Shown: positions 1 through 6,906, counted from the stretch's first letter. The stretch is DNA of 10,326 bases from Alphaproteobacteria bacterium (GCA_024279075.1 JAJRRX010000387.1:1-10326), one strand, 5' to 3'. The notes: generated by a model from the letters alone, not told the origin. A program made the numbers and translations.

Positions 1-1
1 C

Positions 2-58
2 TGGTTTGGGCTGAATGCAAGCCTAAAGATGCTTGCCACCGAGCAAATTGGGCGCTAG
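2..58 (+). CDS. C-terminal end of an upstream gene (partial)
   Basis: Reading from base 2, the frame is open from the window edge and gives WFGLNASLKMLATEQIGR followed by TAG at 56-58. The composition looks like an ordinary protein tail, and the stop lies 27 nt before the next gene, which suits a plus-strand operon. Frame 1 is also open here, down to the TAA at 94-96, but its product is rich in Cys, His and Trp and looks less natural. The family cannot be identified from 18 residues. Confidence 0.4.
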   Translation, partial: WFGLNASLKMLATEQIGR

Positions 59-85
59 GCCATTGCAAAAGCGAAAGGGCACAAG

Positions 86-274
86 ATGGGCATTAACAAA
101 CAGAGCGAAATAGCGGCGAATTTACAAATAGGGCCGACCGATCAAGGCATGGTGCGGTTGTTCATTGAAGCCGAGAATCTGGAGATTCCGCTGGATTTTG
201 AACCAGAGGAAGCGGAAGAGATTGCCGAGGAGCTGCGGGCGGCTGCTATGCGGGCGCGGGCGGTTAAGGGCTAG
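86..274 (+). CDS. Small conserved acidic protein, DUF6324-like
   Basis: This is a 62-residue soluble protein with no signal peptide or membrane segment. Its middle, IGPTDQGMVRLFIEAENLEIPLDF read as two strands, is followed by a strongly acidic helix rich in Glu and Ala (about residues 38-56) and a basic tail. From memory it resembles the small alphaproteobacterial family annotated as DUF6324; I could not run a domain search. No function is known to me. The start is supported by AAGGG about 7 nt upstream of the ATG. It probably follows the partial gene ending at 58 in one operon. Its TAG stop overlaps the stop of the convergent glycosyltransferase gene, so the two genes share their last 3 bases. 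Confidence 0.8.
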   Translation: MGINKQSEIAANLQIGPTDQGMVRLFIEAENLEIPLDFEPEEAEEIAEELRAAAMRARAVKG

Positions 275-2535
275 ATCAGCCCCAACGCGGTGAGCCGCTT
301 TATATAGCGCTGGCGCAGCGCGGCTTGTGAATAGGTTTCTCGCATCAGCGCTTTGCCCTTGGCGGCGCGCTGGGCGGCAGTTACCGGATTGATCTGAATA
401 TCTTGCATCGCTATGGCCAAAGCATCGTGATCAATTTCAGCCCAATGGGTATTTTTTAGTGGAAAAATAGATTCTCCCGGGCGCACAAGGCGTTTGCGCC
501 AAGGCACCACAAGGGCGGTTTCTGTTGTGCAGAAATCTTGCGTTCCCGCATAGTCGGTGGCTATAACAGGCGTGCCAAGCGCCATCGCATAAGCTGGCAC
601 ATAGCCAAACCCCTCAGCGCGGTGCGGAGAAACCAGCGCCGTGGCCGCTTTGATCAAGCCGAGATATTCAGCAAAAGGCAAATGCTCCTGAAAAAGTATA
701 ATCCGGCGATCCCGCGCCATAAGCTTTTTGATGATCGACATTTGTTTTTCAGGGTCGCCCCAATGTTTTTTGGGCGGTTTTGAGGTTTTGATTATCAGCC
801 GTGCCTCGGGATTGCCCTCAAACGCCATTTGAAAAGCATGCACCGCCGCCAAAGGGTTTTTGCGCGCCACCGAGGAGTGGAGATCAAAGCTGAGCAGAAA
901 TGTAGGCTGCTCGGGGCAGATGCCAAGGCGGGCAAGATCAAAGGTTGCAGGTGGCGGCAGGTCAAACCCTTTGCCAACCCACGTAACGGGGATATCATAA
1001 GCTTGCTGATAAATGCGCTGCACAAAACGCGAAGGCACCCAGACCTCGTCCAGCACTTTTCCGGCCAAAATATGGGCTTCGGGCAGGGCTTCCAGCTCCC
1101 AGAGCAAAAACCCGATATGGGTGGTTTCGGGTGTGTGGCAGCGCAGCATTTGCGCCGGAATGGCATCGGCATTTACGTGGTGCAGGCACAGGCGGCGCTT
1201 GGGCGTAAGCCCCTTAAGCGCGTTTTCAGACATTGTGCGGTTTTGCCCGAGGCCTGTATCCGCCGCGCCCTCGCCGGTGGTGAGGAGCACAGGTTTGGTG
1301 GCTGGAATGGGTAGATCCGCCAAGCCTGCCAAGGCAGGATAGCTGGCAAAAGCGTGCGCTGCAAACCAAGTGCTTATGGCAGGCTCTTTCCACGGTTTTT
1401 GCAGCGATTGCACCGAGGGCAGTGGCGCATGGGCGAGGGTGGCAAGCAAAAATTCTAAGCGCGTGACATTGTCGAAAATCGCAGTGTTCAGCCATGTTTT
1501 TAGGGCGGTTGGCACTGCCTTTTCAGCATCGAAAAACCGAGCGTTTGCGATGATTTCTTTCAGGGCTGCGGCGGTACTTTTAGGTGTTTGAACCCAGTTG
1601 GTATCTGGAGGCATGTCTCGAAGCATAGCATGCGAAAACTCCGTTGGCGCGGCGCAAAGAAACCAGCTTCGATAGGCTTCAGCATCTTCTTTTGTGTTTA
1701 GTGGGAAGCGGGCAGTTAGGCGCTTTGCTTGCCGAAAATGCAACATATATTCCGTCATTTTCACACCGTGAACCGCAGGCGCCTTGGCATTCTTAAACGG
1801 TGCTTGGGTGATAAAGCCAGCGGGGTTTTTCAGCACTGGCAATGCCTCTTCAGCAAACTGCGCCACGACCTCGTTGAGGGTTCTAATTTCCTGAAAGAGT
1901 GGGTCGCTCTCGGGCAGCCGATTAAAAGCAGCCTGCACCCACAGCGGGGTTAAGCGCCCAACCTCCTTGGCCCCTTGCTTAGCTGCAAGCATTAGGTTGG
2001 CCAGCTCGGAAGCTTCAAGCGAAACGGGGGCTGGCTGACGGCCAAGCAAAGGTTTGACCAGACTTTCAGGCGGCGTTTTTTGCCGTATTAGTGTTATGCG
2101 CGCTGGGTGCAGTATTTTGGCTAGCCCTGCCAGCAGCACAATGGCCAGATGATCAGGCTTTTTAAGCAGGCGAGGGCGAAAGACTACCACACTTTTTTTG
2201 GCCCGCCAAAGTAGCCGCCACACCAAGCCAAACCGACGATAGCGCTCTAGCCAACGGTGCCACCAAATTGGTTGTGAAATCTGGCCAAAATCCAGCCCCT
2301 CGGGGTATAGCACCAGAGTATTTAGGGCGGTGAGCAGCCGTGCGCGGTGCTTGATATACTTGGCTTTTGGCGCAAACCGGAGTTGATCAAGGCTATAAGC
2401 CGGGCCAACGGTAGTGGCGGGGCGAATATCAAAACCGGCGGTATCAAGATGATAGATCACCCGCCCGGCATGGCGTGCCGCTACATTTGCCTTTGGGGGC
2501 AGTGGCGCAATAACGCGGATAATTTTTGGCTCCAT
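271..2535 (-). CDS. Glycosyltransferase with GT4-like C-terminal domain
   Basis: The product is a 754-residue protein whose C-terminal half has the GT-B fold of family GT4 (Glycos_transf_1). It should transfer a sugar from a nucleotide-sugar donor in the cytoplasm, probably for a surface polysaccharide, but donor and acceptor cannot be read from the sequence. The segment THIGFLLWELEALPE (about residues 470-484) followed by DEVWVPSRFV is typical of the domain preceding the donor site. The donor domain runs from about residue 540 to 735, with RKNPLAAVHAF and HRAEGFGYVPAYAMALGTPV. The usual E-x7-E motif is altered: Glu641 is present but the second Glu is Tyr649. Residues 1-400 match nothing I recognise and contain basic, aromatic-rich stretches without a clear membrane span. 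The start ATG has only a weak, distant AGG. No neighbouring polysaccharide genes are visible, so it stands alone here. Confidence 0.85.
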   Translation of the reverse strand: MEPKIIRVIAPLPPKANVAARHAGRVIYHLDTAGFDIRPATTVGPAYSLDQLRFAPKAKYIKHRARLLTALNTLVLYPEGLDFGQISQPIWWHRWLERYRRFGLVWRLLWRAKKSVVVFRPRLLKKPDHLAIVLLAGLAKILHPARITLIRQKTPPESLVKPLLGRQPAPVSLEASELANLMLAAKQGAKEVGRLTPLWVQAAFNRLPESDPLFQEIRTLNEVVAQFAEEALPVLKNPAGFITQAPFKNAKAPAVHGVKMTEYMLHFRQAKRLTARFPLNTKEDAEAYRSWFLCAAPTEFSHAMLRDMPPDTNWVQTPKSTAAALKEIIANARFFDAEKAVPTALKTWLNTAIFDNVTRLEFLLATLAHAPLPSVQSLQKPWKEPAISTWFAAHAFASYPALAGLADLPIPATKPVLLTTGEGAADTGLGQNRTMSENALKGLTPKRRLCLHHVNADAIPAQMLRCHTPETTHIGFLLWELEALPEAHILAGKVLDEVWVPSRFVQRIYQQAYDIPVTWVGKGFDLPPPATFDLARLGICPEQPTFLLSFDLHSSVARKNPLAAVHAFQMAFEGNPEARLIIKTSKPPKKHWGDPEKQMSIIKKLMARDRRIILFQEHLPFAEYLGLIKAATALVSPHRAEGFGYVPAYAMALGTPVIATDYAGTQDFCTTETALVVPWRKRLVRPGESIFPLKNTHWAEIDHDALAIAMQDIQINPVTAAQRAAKGKALMRETYSQAALRQRYIKRLTALGLI

Positions 2536-2571
2536 GCTGAATTCTTACCTGCTCACACCCCGCTCGCGGCG

Positions 2572-2583
2572 GATTGATCAATC
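2572..2583. promoter_or_regulatory. 12-bp palindrome between divergent genes
   Basis: GATTGATCAATC is a perfect 12-bp palindrome in the divergent spacer between the glycosyltransferase start (2535) and the 6S RNA promoter. Its right edge is 16 bp from the proposed -35 element. A dimeric regulator could bind here, but no specific family is recognised and a chance palindrome is possible. Confidence 0.25.
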
Positions 2584-2599
2584 TTTATGCGAACGCCCC

Positions 2600-2628
2600 T
2601 TCAAAAACCAGCCATAAGGCGCTATATG
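2600..2628 (+). promoter_or_regulatory. Sigma70-type promoter of the 6S RNA / 5-FCL unit
   Basis: A -35-like TTCAAA (2600-2605) and a -10-like TATATG (2623-2628) are separated by the optimal 17 bp. Transcription would start near 2634-2636, which is where the 5' arm of the closing stem of the structured RNA begins. That agreement between promoter geometry and RNA end is the main support. Confidence 0.5.
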
Positions 2629-2633
2629 TGTCA

Positions 2634-2798
2634 GTGGCGGGTGCTGGTCGTTGCGTGCAAAGGACCCATCCTAGTGGCCTTAATTCATCGAAAGGGAGCT
2701 GGCTCTGTGACTGGCCGTGGCCTATCACACCTCGCACCCACCTGGTTCTCCAGGCTCTCGAGGATCAGACCCCTTCACGAATGCTCCGGGCCCGCCAC
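2634..2798 (+). ncRNA. ssrS: 6S RNA
   Basis: 6S RNA mimics an open promoter and sequesters housekeeping RNA polymerase holoenzyme in stationary phase. The predicted RNA is about 165 nt, within the normal 6S range. Its ends pair perfectly (GTGGCGGG 2634-2641 with CCCGCCAC 2791-2798). The same long helix continues, with bulges, through CGTG/CACG (2654-2657 with 2776-2779), AAGG/CCTT (2660-2663 with 2772-2775) and ATCCT/AGGAT (2668-2672 with 2761-2765). A large open central region follows, with the small hairpin CCTGG-TTCT-CCAGG (2741-2754) on its 3' side, and a terminal stem TGTGA/TCACA (2706-2710 with 2725-2729). This is the 6S architecture: closing stem, central bubble, terminal stem. The gene lies directly upstream of 5-FCL, the arrangement known for ssrS-ygfA in gammaproteobacteria and also reported in Rhodobacter. 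I found this by pairing by eye, not with a covariance model. Confidence 0.75.
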
Positions 2799-2816
2799 CA
2801 ATTTCCCGAGGATGTT

Positions 2817-3383
2817 ATGACGATTGCGGATGAAAAACAGACCGCGCGTAAGGCGGCTATGGCGGTGCGTAAAGCGGCGCACGGGGCGGCGTTGGGCGCG
2901 GGGGCAGCCGCGGCGAAACATGTGCTCGCGTGGCTGGAAAGTGTGCCCGAAATGCGCTCGATTTCCGGCTATATGCCTATTCATACAGAGCTGGATATAA
3001 TGCCTTTGATGCGCGCGCTGCACGGGCGCGGCTATGCGCTTTCGGTGCCGGTGATCATAGGTAAGGCGATGCCGCTTAAGTTTAAGGCATGGACGCCGGA
3101 GAGCCGGATGGTGAGCGGGCCTTTTGGGGCATTGGTGCCGGAAACGGGCGACTGGCTGCGGCCTGATTTGCTGCTCTGCCCTATGCTGGCCTTTGACGGG
3201 AGCGGCCAGCGCATGGGCTATGGCGGCGGGTTTTATGACCGAAGCCTTGCGGCGCTGTGGCCGGTGCGGGCGCTGGGTTTTGCTTACGCAGCGCAACAAG
3301 TGCAATACCTGCCGCATGAGGCCACGGATATGCCCTTGGAGGGCGTTGCGACCGAGACAGGGATCGTGTGGGCGAAGCGTTAG
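2817..3383 (+). CDS. ygfA: 5-formyltetrahydrofolate cyclo-ligase
   Basis: This enzyme uses ATP to convert 5-formyltetrahydrofolate to 5,10-methenyltetrahydrofolate, returning a storage or inhibitory folate to one-carbon metabolism in the cytoplasm. The 188-residue product has the usual family length. It carries the glycine-rich ATP-binding signature MGYGGGFYDR (residues 133-142), the substrate-side segment ISGYMPIHTELD (49-60), LLLCPMLAFD (118-127) and the C-terminal QVQYLPHEATDMPLEGVATE. The frame stays open upstream to 2574, but that extension runs through the 6S RNA and is not protein-like. ATG at 2817 is chosen because it gives the family N-terminus and has GAGGA four bases upstream. The gene begins 18 nt after the 6S RNA closing stem, so both are probably made from one precursor. 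No GC-rich terminator follows. Confidence 0.93.
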   Translation: MTIADEKQTARKAAMAVRKAAHGAALGAGAAAAKHVLAWLESVPEMRSISGYMPIHTELDIMPLMRALHGRGYALSVPVIIGKAMPLKFKAWTPESRMVSGPFGALVPETGDWLRPDLLLCPMLAFDGSGQRMGYGGGFYDRSLAALWPVRALGFAYAAQQVQYLPHEATDMPLEGVATETGIVWAKR

Positions 3384-3523
3384 GTTTTTGCAAAAAATCC
3401 TTTTTTGTAATACATAATAACCCAATGTTATCAAACGGCAAAACATAACTTAACAAATATAGATACCTAGGTATATAGTTATGCAAATAATGGAATGTTA
3501 GGTCGGTGAGCTAAGAGTGTGAG
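3384..3523. other. AT-rich convergent spacer with nested inverted repeats
   Basis: This 140-bp spacer between two converging genes is much richer in A+T than its surroundings. It holds TTTTTGCAAAAA (3385-3396), an overlapping CAAAAAA-tcc-TTTTTTG hairpin (3391-3407), the perfect 12-bp palindrome ATACCTAGGTAT (3463-3474), and outer arms CATAACT (3444-3450) and AGTTATG (3477-3483). The T-rich hairpin might help end transcription in both directions, but it lacks a GC stem. No coding sequence is seen. Confidence 0.45.
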
Positions 3524-4417
3524 TTAAATTGTTGGGGCAATGAAATCAGGTGAAATGCCGGATTTTTTGATGTATTCCTTCACGTCACGCCCAGCAAACA
3601 TGCCGTGGTTTTCAATAAGAACTGTGCGAAATCCGGCGGCAGCCCCGCCGAGGATATCAGTGTGCAAAGTATCACCCACCATTGCCACGCGGTGAGGCGG
3701 CACATCGCCAAAGCGCCGTTTGGCCTCATCAAACATGCCAGCATAAGGCTTACCAAAAAACAGCGGCTCAATGCCGGTTGCATCGGCCAACCAATGGGCA
3801 TAAAGCCCCGGTTGCAGGTTGAAGCCGTGCTCATAGGGGGCCACAAGATCAGGGTTGCCAACCAGCACGGGGCGGGGCGTAGCCAGCAGGGTTTCCACCA
3901 GTTTGGCCTGCCGCGCCTCTGTCCAGATCTGGCTGCCGAGCAGGAGGAAGCCTTCGGCATTTGTGTAAGGCTCAGAGGCGTCTTCCAGTAGATCAAACTC
4001 TACGCCGAGCCCCTCAAAAGAAGCGCCCTTCGGGGCCATTGCGGCCCAGCGGCAAGCGGGCAGGGCGGCTAAATGCACAGCCAAGGCGTCGCGGCTGGAG
4101 ATCACATCGTCGGCGGTAAAATGATAGCCATACTGCCTATATTTTGGCAGCCTGTTGGAGGCAGGAAAGCTTGCGCCATTGGTCAGCACTAAGCATCGCT
4201 TGCCCATGGCTTGCAGCGCCGCCACGCGATTGGGAGCGCCCGCAATCGGGGTATCGCCAATATTTAGCACCCCGTAAGCATCGAGCAAAAACACATCAAA
4301 ATCGTCGGCCAGGGCGCCGAGATTTGGCACGCGCTCACCGGCACCGCGCGCTTGTGACAGGGGTAAGCGTTTGCGCACATTCTCATATTGCGCAAACGCC
4401 CAGTCAGTATCCTGCAT
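3524..4417 (-). CDS. HAD-superfamily class IIA protein, TIGR01459 family
   Basis: The 297-residue cytoplasmic protein has the haloacid dehalogenase motifs in order: motif I with DVFLLDAYGVLNIGD (nucleophile Asp46), motif II LVLTNGAS (Thr79-Asn80), Lys223 in FFGKPYAGMF (motif III), and GDTLHTD (residues 248-254, motif IV). A cap domain lies between motifs II and III, as in NagD-like class IIA phosphatases. Length and motif spacing fit TIGR01459, whose members usually carry a D-x-W-G motif I. Here it is DAYG, so the second Asp that acts as general acid in ordinary HAD phosphatases is absent. Activity and substrate are therefore uncertain. The gene starts 9 nt after phnE2, with AAGGGGG placed four bases before the ATG, and is very likely the last gene of the phn operon. 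That suggests a role linked to the imported compound, but this is inference. Confidence 0.88.
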   Translation of the reverse strand: MQDTDWAFAQYENVRKRLPLSQARGAGERVPNLGALADDFDVFLLDAYGVLNIGDTPIAGAPNRVAALQAMGKRCLVLTNGASFPASNRLPKYRQYGYHFTADDVISSRDALAVHLAALPACRWAAMAPKGASFEGLGVEFDLLEDASEPYTNAEGFLLLGSQIWTEARQAKLVETLLATPRPVLVGNPDLVAPYEHGFNLQPGLYAHWLADATGIEPLFFGKPYAGMFDEAKRRFGDVPPHRVAMVGDTLHTDILGGAAAGFRTVLIENHGMFAGRDVKEYIKKSGISPDFIAPTI

Positions 4418-4426
4418 ATTGCCCCC

Positions 4427-5242
4427 TTAAATTATTGCGCCGCGCACCTTGGCCGACACCCATTCGCCGATGACCACAGCTACCAGAATCACGAGCAGGA
4501 TGAGGCTAACCTTGGGCCATGCCAACACATTAAGCGAAGACTGCAACGCAAGGCCAATGCCGCCCGCGCCCACCAGCCCCAGCACCGTGCTTTCCCGAAT
4601 GTTAATATCCCAACGGAACACAGCAATGCCAGCAAAAGCGGGCATAATTTGTGGCACAATGCCATAAACCATCACCTGCATCGGCGAGGCACCCGTAGCC
4701 TTAATCGCCTCGACCTGCACCACATTGATTTCCTCAATGGCTTCGTAAAGTAGCTTGGCGCAAAACCCGATAGAGCGAATGGAAATGGCAATAAGCCCCG
4801 CCAGCACCCCCGGCCCCACGATAGAAACCAAGAGCAAGGCCCAGATCAGCGAGTTCACCGAACGGGTGGACACGATGATCAGGAGGGCAAAAGGGCGGAC
4901 GATGAGCCGGCTGGGTGTGGTGTTGCGCGCAGCCAGAAAGGCCACGGGCACGGCCATGACAAGGGCAAAAATAGTGCCAAGGGTGGCAATGGCCAAGGTA
5001 TCCCAAATCGGTTTGCCAAGTTCAGTGATAAAGCTCCAGCGTGGCGGCGTGGCGCGGCCAGCGATATCAGCGACCACCTCTCCAACATTGTCCATCATAA
5101 ACCATAGGGTGTTATCCGATATTTCTTTCCAGGAGAAAAGAAATACCGCAAGCCCGACAAGCCATGCTGCCCAGCGGATAAGTTGGGCGTTTGTGGTGCG
5201 AACCTGCCAGATTTTCTGGCCGTTTTTCTCGGTCATAGGCAT
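4427..5242 (-). CDS. phnE: Phosphonate-type ABC transporter permease (second PhnE)
   Basis: This inner-membrane permease forms, with the first PhnE, the channel of the importer. The 271-residue protein has a short cytoplasmic N-terminus, a first membrane segment near residues 22-38, a periplasmic stretch and about five further segments. The cytoplasmic coupling (EAA) loop that docks on the ATPase is VEAIKATGASPMQVMVYGIV followed by PQIMP (about residues 177-201). The PhnE signature near the C-terminus, ESTVLGLVGAGGIGLALQSS, is clear. The start ATG overlaps the stop of the preceding phnE in TAATG, with GAGGA seven bases upstream; a second ATG two codons later is less well placed. It differs enough from its partner that a recent duplication is unlikely. 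The pairing of two PhnE proteins resembles the PhoE/PhoT pair of Sinorhizobium PhoCDET. Confidence 0.92.
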   Translation of the reverse strand: MPMTEKNGQKIWQVRTTNAQLIRWAAWLVGLAVFLFSWKEISDNTLWFMMDNVGEVVADIAGRATPPRWSFITELGKPIWDTLAIATLGTIFALVMAVPVAFLAARNTTPSRLIVRPFALLIIVSTRSVNSLIWALLLVSIVGPGVLAGLIAISIRSIGFCAKLLYEAIEEINVVQVEAIKATGASPMQVMVYGIVPQIMPAFAGIAVFRWDINIRESTVLGLVGAGGIGLALQSSLNVLAWPKVSLILLVILVAVVIGEWVSAKVRGAII

Positions 5243-6054
5243 TACTGGATCCTCGCACGAATGACGCCGGAGAGATATTCGAGGAACATCACGGTGACGA
5301 TGATAATGATCAGAATGGCCGCCACGGTGTCAAACTCGTAGCGGTCAAACGCGGTATTAAGTGTGCCGCCAATGCCGCCTGCGCCCACAAGCCCAAGCAC
5401 GGCTGACTCGCGAAAGTTAATATCAAGCCGATACATAGAAAGGCCGATCAGCCGGGGCATAACCTGTGGCTGCACGCCAAAATTGATCCACTGAGACCAA
5501 CTAGCGCCGGTGGATTTTATAGCCTCTGCCTGCACTTTATTCATGTTCTCAATGTCTTCTGCCAGCAGTTTGGCCAAAAAGCCGATGGTGGCAAAGCTCA
5601 GCGTAATGAAGCCAGCCAGCGGGCCAAATCCAAGGATGGCCACTAAAATGATCGCCACAATAATCTCGTTTAAGGCGCGGGAAATGGCCACAATGGCGCG
5701 GCAGATCAGGTAAACCGGCAGTGGCGCAATGTTACGCGCAGCCCCCAGCGCAATGGGGATGGAAATGGCGATGCCGACCACGGTGGAGGCCACGGTCATC
5801 ACAATGCTCTCGTAGATGCCCTTGTAAATATCCTTCCAGCGCGAGGTAAAGTCGGGCTCTGCAAAGGCTTTGATAAACTCCCAGCCACGCGCCCAGCCCC
5901 GGATGATACGGTCAATGTTTACATCGATGCCCCAAAAAGCAACGATGATATAAGCAATGGTGCCAATGGTCAGTGTCCATCTAAAGATCGGGTTGGAGAT
6001 AAATGGCGGTTTTTTCCAGGCCCGCCCGAGTTTGGCCTCTAGCGCCGCGCTCAT
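5242..6054 (-). CDS. phnE: Phosphonate-type ABC transporter permease (first PhnE)
   Basis: This 270-residue inner-membrane protein is the first of two PhnE permeases. A hydrophobic segment at about residues 27-43 follows a basic cytoplasmic start, then comes an extracytoplasmic stretch and about five more membrane segments. The EAA coupling loop is QAEAIKSTGASWSQWINFGV followed by QPQVMP (residues 175-200), and the family signature RESAVLGLVGAGGIGGTLNT is near the C-terminus. Its ATG overlaps the phnC stop in ATGA, a sign of translational coupling, and its own stop overlaps the second phnE start. It should form a heterodimeric channel with that second permease. The two share the core fold and signatures but differ in their N-terminal and loop segments. 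Confidence 0.93.
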   Translation of the reverse strand: MSAALEAKLGRAWKKPPFISNPIFRWTLTIGTIAYIIVAFWGIDVNIDRIIRGWARGWEFIKAFAEPDFTSRWKDIYKGIYESIVMTVASTVVGIAISIPIALGAARNIAPLPVYLICRAIVAISRALNEIIVAIILVAILGFGPLAGFITLSFATIGFLAKLLAEDIENMNKVQAEAIKSTGASWSQWINFGVQPQVMPRLIGLSMYRLDINFRESAVLGLVGAGGIGGTLNTAFDRYEFDTVAAILIIIIVTVMFLEYLSGVIRARIQ

Positions 6055-6842
6055 ACCGCTTCGTCCTCGTCTTCGTCGTCGACCTTTTCAATGGTCGCTT
6101 CCCAGTCTTCCTCGCCGTAAATATCGGTGAGCACCTCGGGGGTCAGCGCGGTTGGCAAACCGTCAAACACCACCACGCCGAGCTTTAGGCCAACAACCCG
6201 CTGCACATACATTTGCGCCAGCGCCACATCGTGGATGTTAATAATTGCCGCCAAACCCCGCTCAGAGCATAGCTCGACGATCAGGCGCATAATCTGGCGC
6301 GAGGTCTTTGGGTCAAGGCTTGCCGTGGGCTCGTCCACCAGCAAAAGCGAGGGGTTTTGGATGAGGGCGCGGCAAATACCAACCCGTTGGCGCTGGCCGC
6401 CCGAAAGAGCGTCGGCGCGCTTATCAGCCATTTCCAGCAGGCCCACGCGGTCGAGCAGGCGATAGGCCTCATCCACATCGGATTGCGGAAATTTGCGAAA
6501 CAAGCTGCGCCAAAAACCAACATAGCCCAAACGCCCCGAAAGCACGTTTTCCATCACCGTCAGGCGCTCCACCAGCGCATATTCCTGAAAGATCATGCCC
6601 ATTTTACGCCGCGCCTTGCGCAGGCCAGTCGGCCCAAGCGCGGTGATGTTCACACCGTCAATGATGGCCGAACCAGAGGTTGGTTGCACAAGGCGGTTGA
6701 TACAGCGAATAAGGGTTGATTTACCCGCCCCCGAAGGGCCGATCAGGGCCACCACTTGGCCATCCGGGATGGTCAGGGTTACATCGCTCAACGCTTTGTC
6801 ACCTGTATTGTAAACCTTGGTAAGGCCTTGAAGTTCTAGCAT
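6051..6842 (-). CDS. phnC: Phosphonate-type ABC transporter ATP-binding protein
   Basis: This cytoplasmic ATPase drives uptake through the two PhnE permeases. The 263-residue product has every ABC element: Walker A GPSGAGKST (residues 35-43), Q-loop Gln86 in IFQEYALVERLTV, signature LSGGQRQR (from 146), Walker B SLLLVDEPTASLD (Asp170, Glu171) and switch His204 in INIHDVALA. The sequence around the Q-loop and the segment GRLGYVGFWRSLFRKF are typical of PhnC. The C-terminus is unusually acidic (KVDDEDEDEAV). The start is placed at 6842, not at the ATG four codons upstream (6854), because GGGGTGG lies just before this ATG and the product then begins MLELQGLTKVY as in the family. It follows phnD after a 64-bp gap containing a strong hairpin and overlaps phnE1 by 4 nt. 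Confidence 0.93.
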   Translation of the reverse strand: MLELQGLTKVYNTGDKALSDVTLTIPDGQVVALIGPSGAGKSTLIRCINRLVQPTSGSAIIDGVNITALGPTGLRKARRKMGMIFQEYALVERLTVMENVLSGRLGYVGFWRSLFRKFPQSDVDEAYRLLDRVGLLEMADKRADALSGGQRQRVGICRALIQNPSLLLVDEPTASLDPKTSRQIMRLIVELCSERGLAAIINIHDVALAQMYVQRVVGLKLGVVVFDGLPTALTPEVLTDIYGEEDWEATIEKVDDEDEDEAV

Positions 6843-6865
6843 TTTCCACCCCATAAATATAGTAA

Positions 6866-6891
6866 TGGCGTCCGCACGCTAGCGGACGCCA
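6866..6891 (-). promoter_or_regulatory. Intercistronic hairpin between phnD and phnC
   Basis: Arms TGGCGTCCGC (6866-6875) and GCGGACGCCA (6882-6891) are perfect complements, giving a GC-rich 10-bp stem with a 6-nt loop. On the operon strand it lies 15 nt after the phnD stop. It is not followed at once by a T-run in that direction, so read-through into phnC is expected. Such hairpins behind a binding-protein gene are known (for example malE-malF) to protect the upstream mRNA and raise the binding protein over the membrane subunits. On the plus strand the stem is followed by CAATTTTTTT and could stop antisense transcription. Confidence 0.6.
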
Positions 6892-6906
6892 CAATTTTTT
6901 TAGCGC

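Noticed and set aside
829..1314. Plus-strand open frame opposite the glycosyltransferase
   Set aside because: It is antisense to a well-supported GT domain and its residues (many Arg, His, Gln) are typical of a shadow frame.
2574..2816. Upstream extension of the 5-FCL reading frame (81 extra codons)
   Set aside because: It crosses the promoter and structured RNA, has no family-like sequence, and the ATG at 2817 gives the expected length with a good ribosome binding site.
3385..3407. Intrinsic terminator after 5-FCL
   Set aside because: The hairpins are made almost only of A-T pairs; a GC stem followed by a T-run is missing.
6843..6854. phnC start at the ATG at 6854
   Set aside because: The GGGGTGG that would serve as ribosome binding site lies inside this extension, and the four extra residues MGWK are not typical of PhnC.
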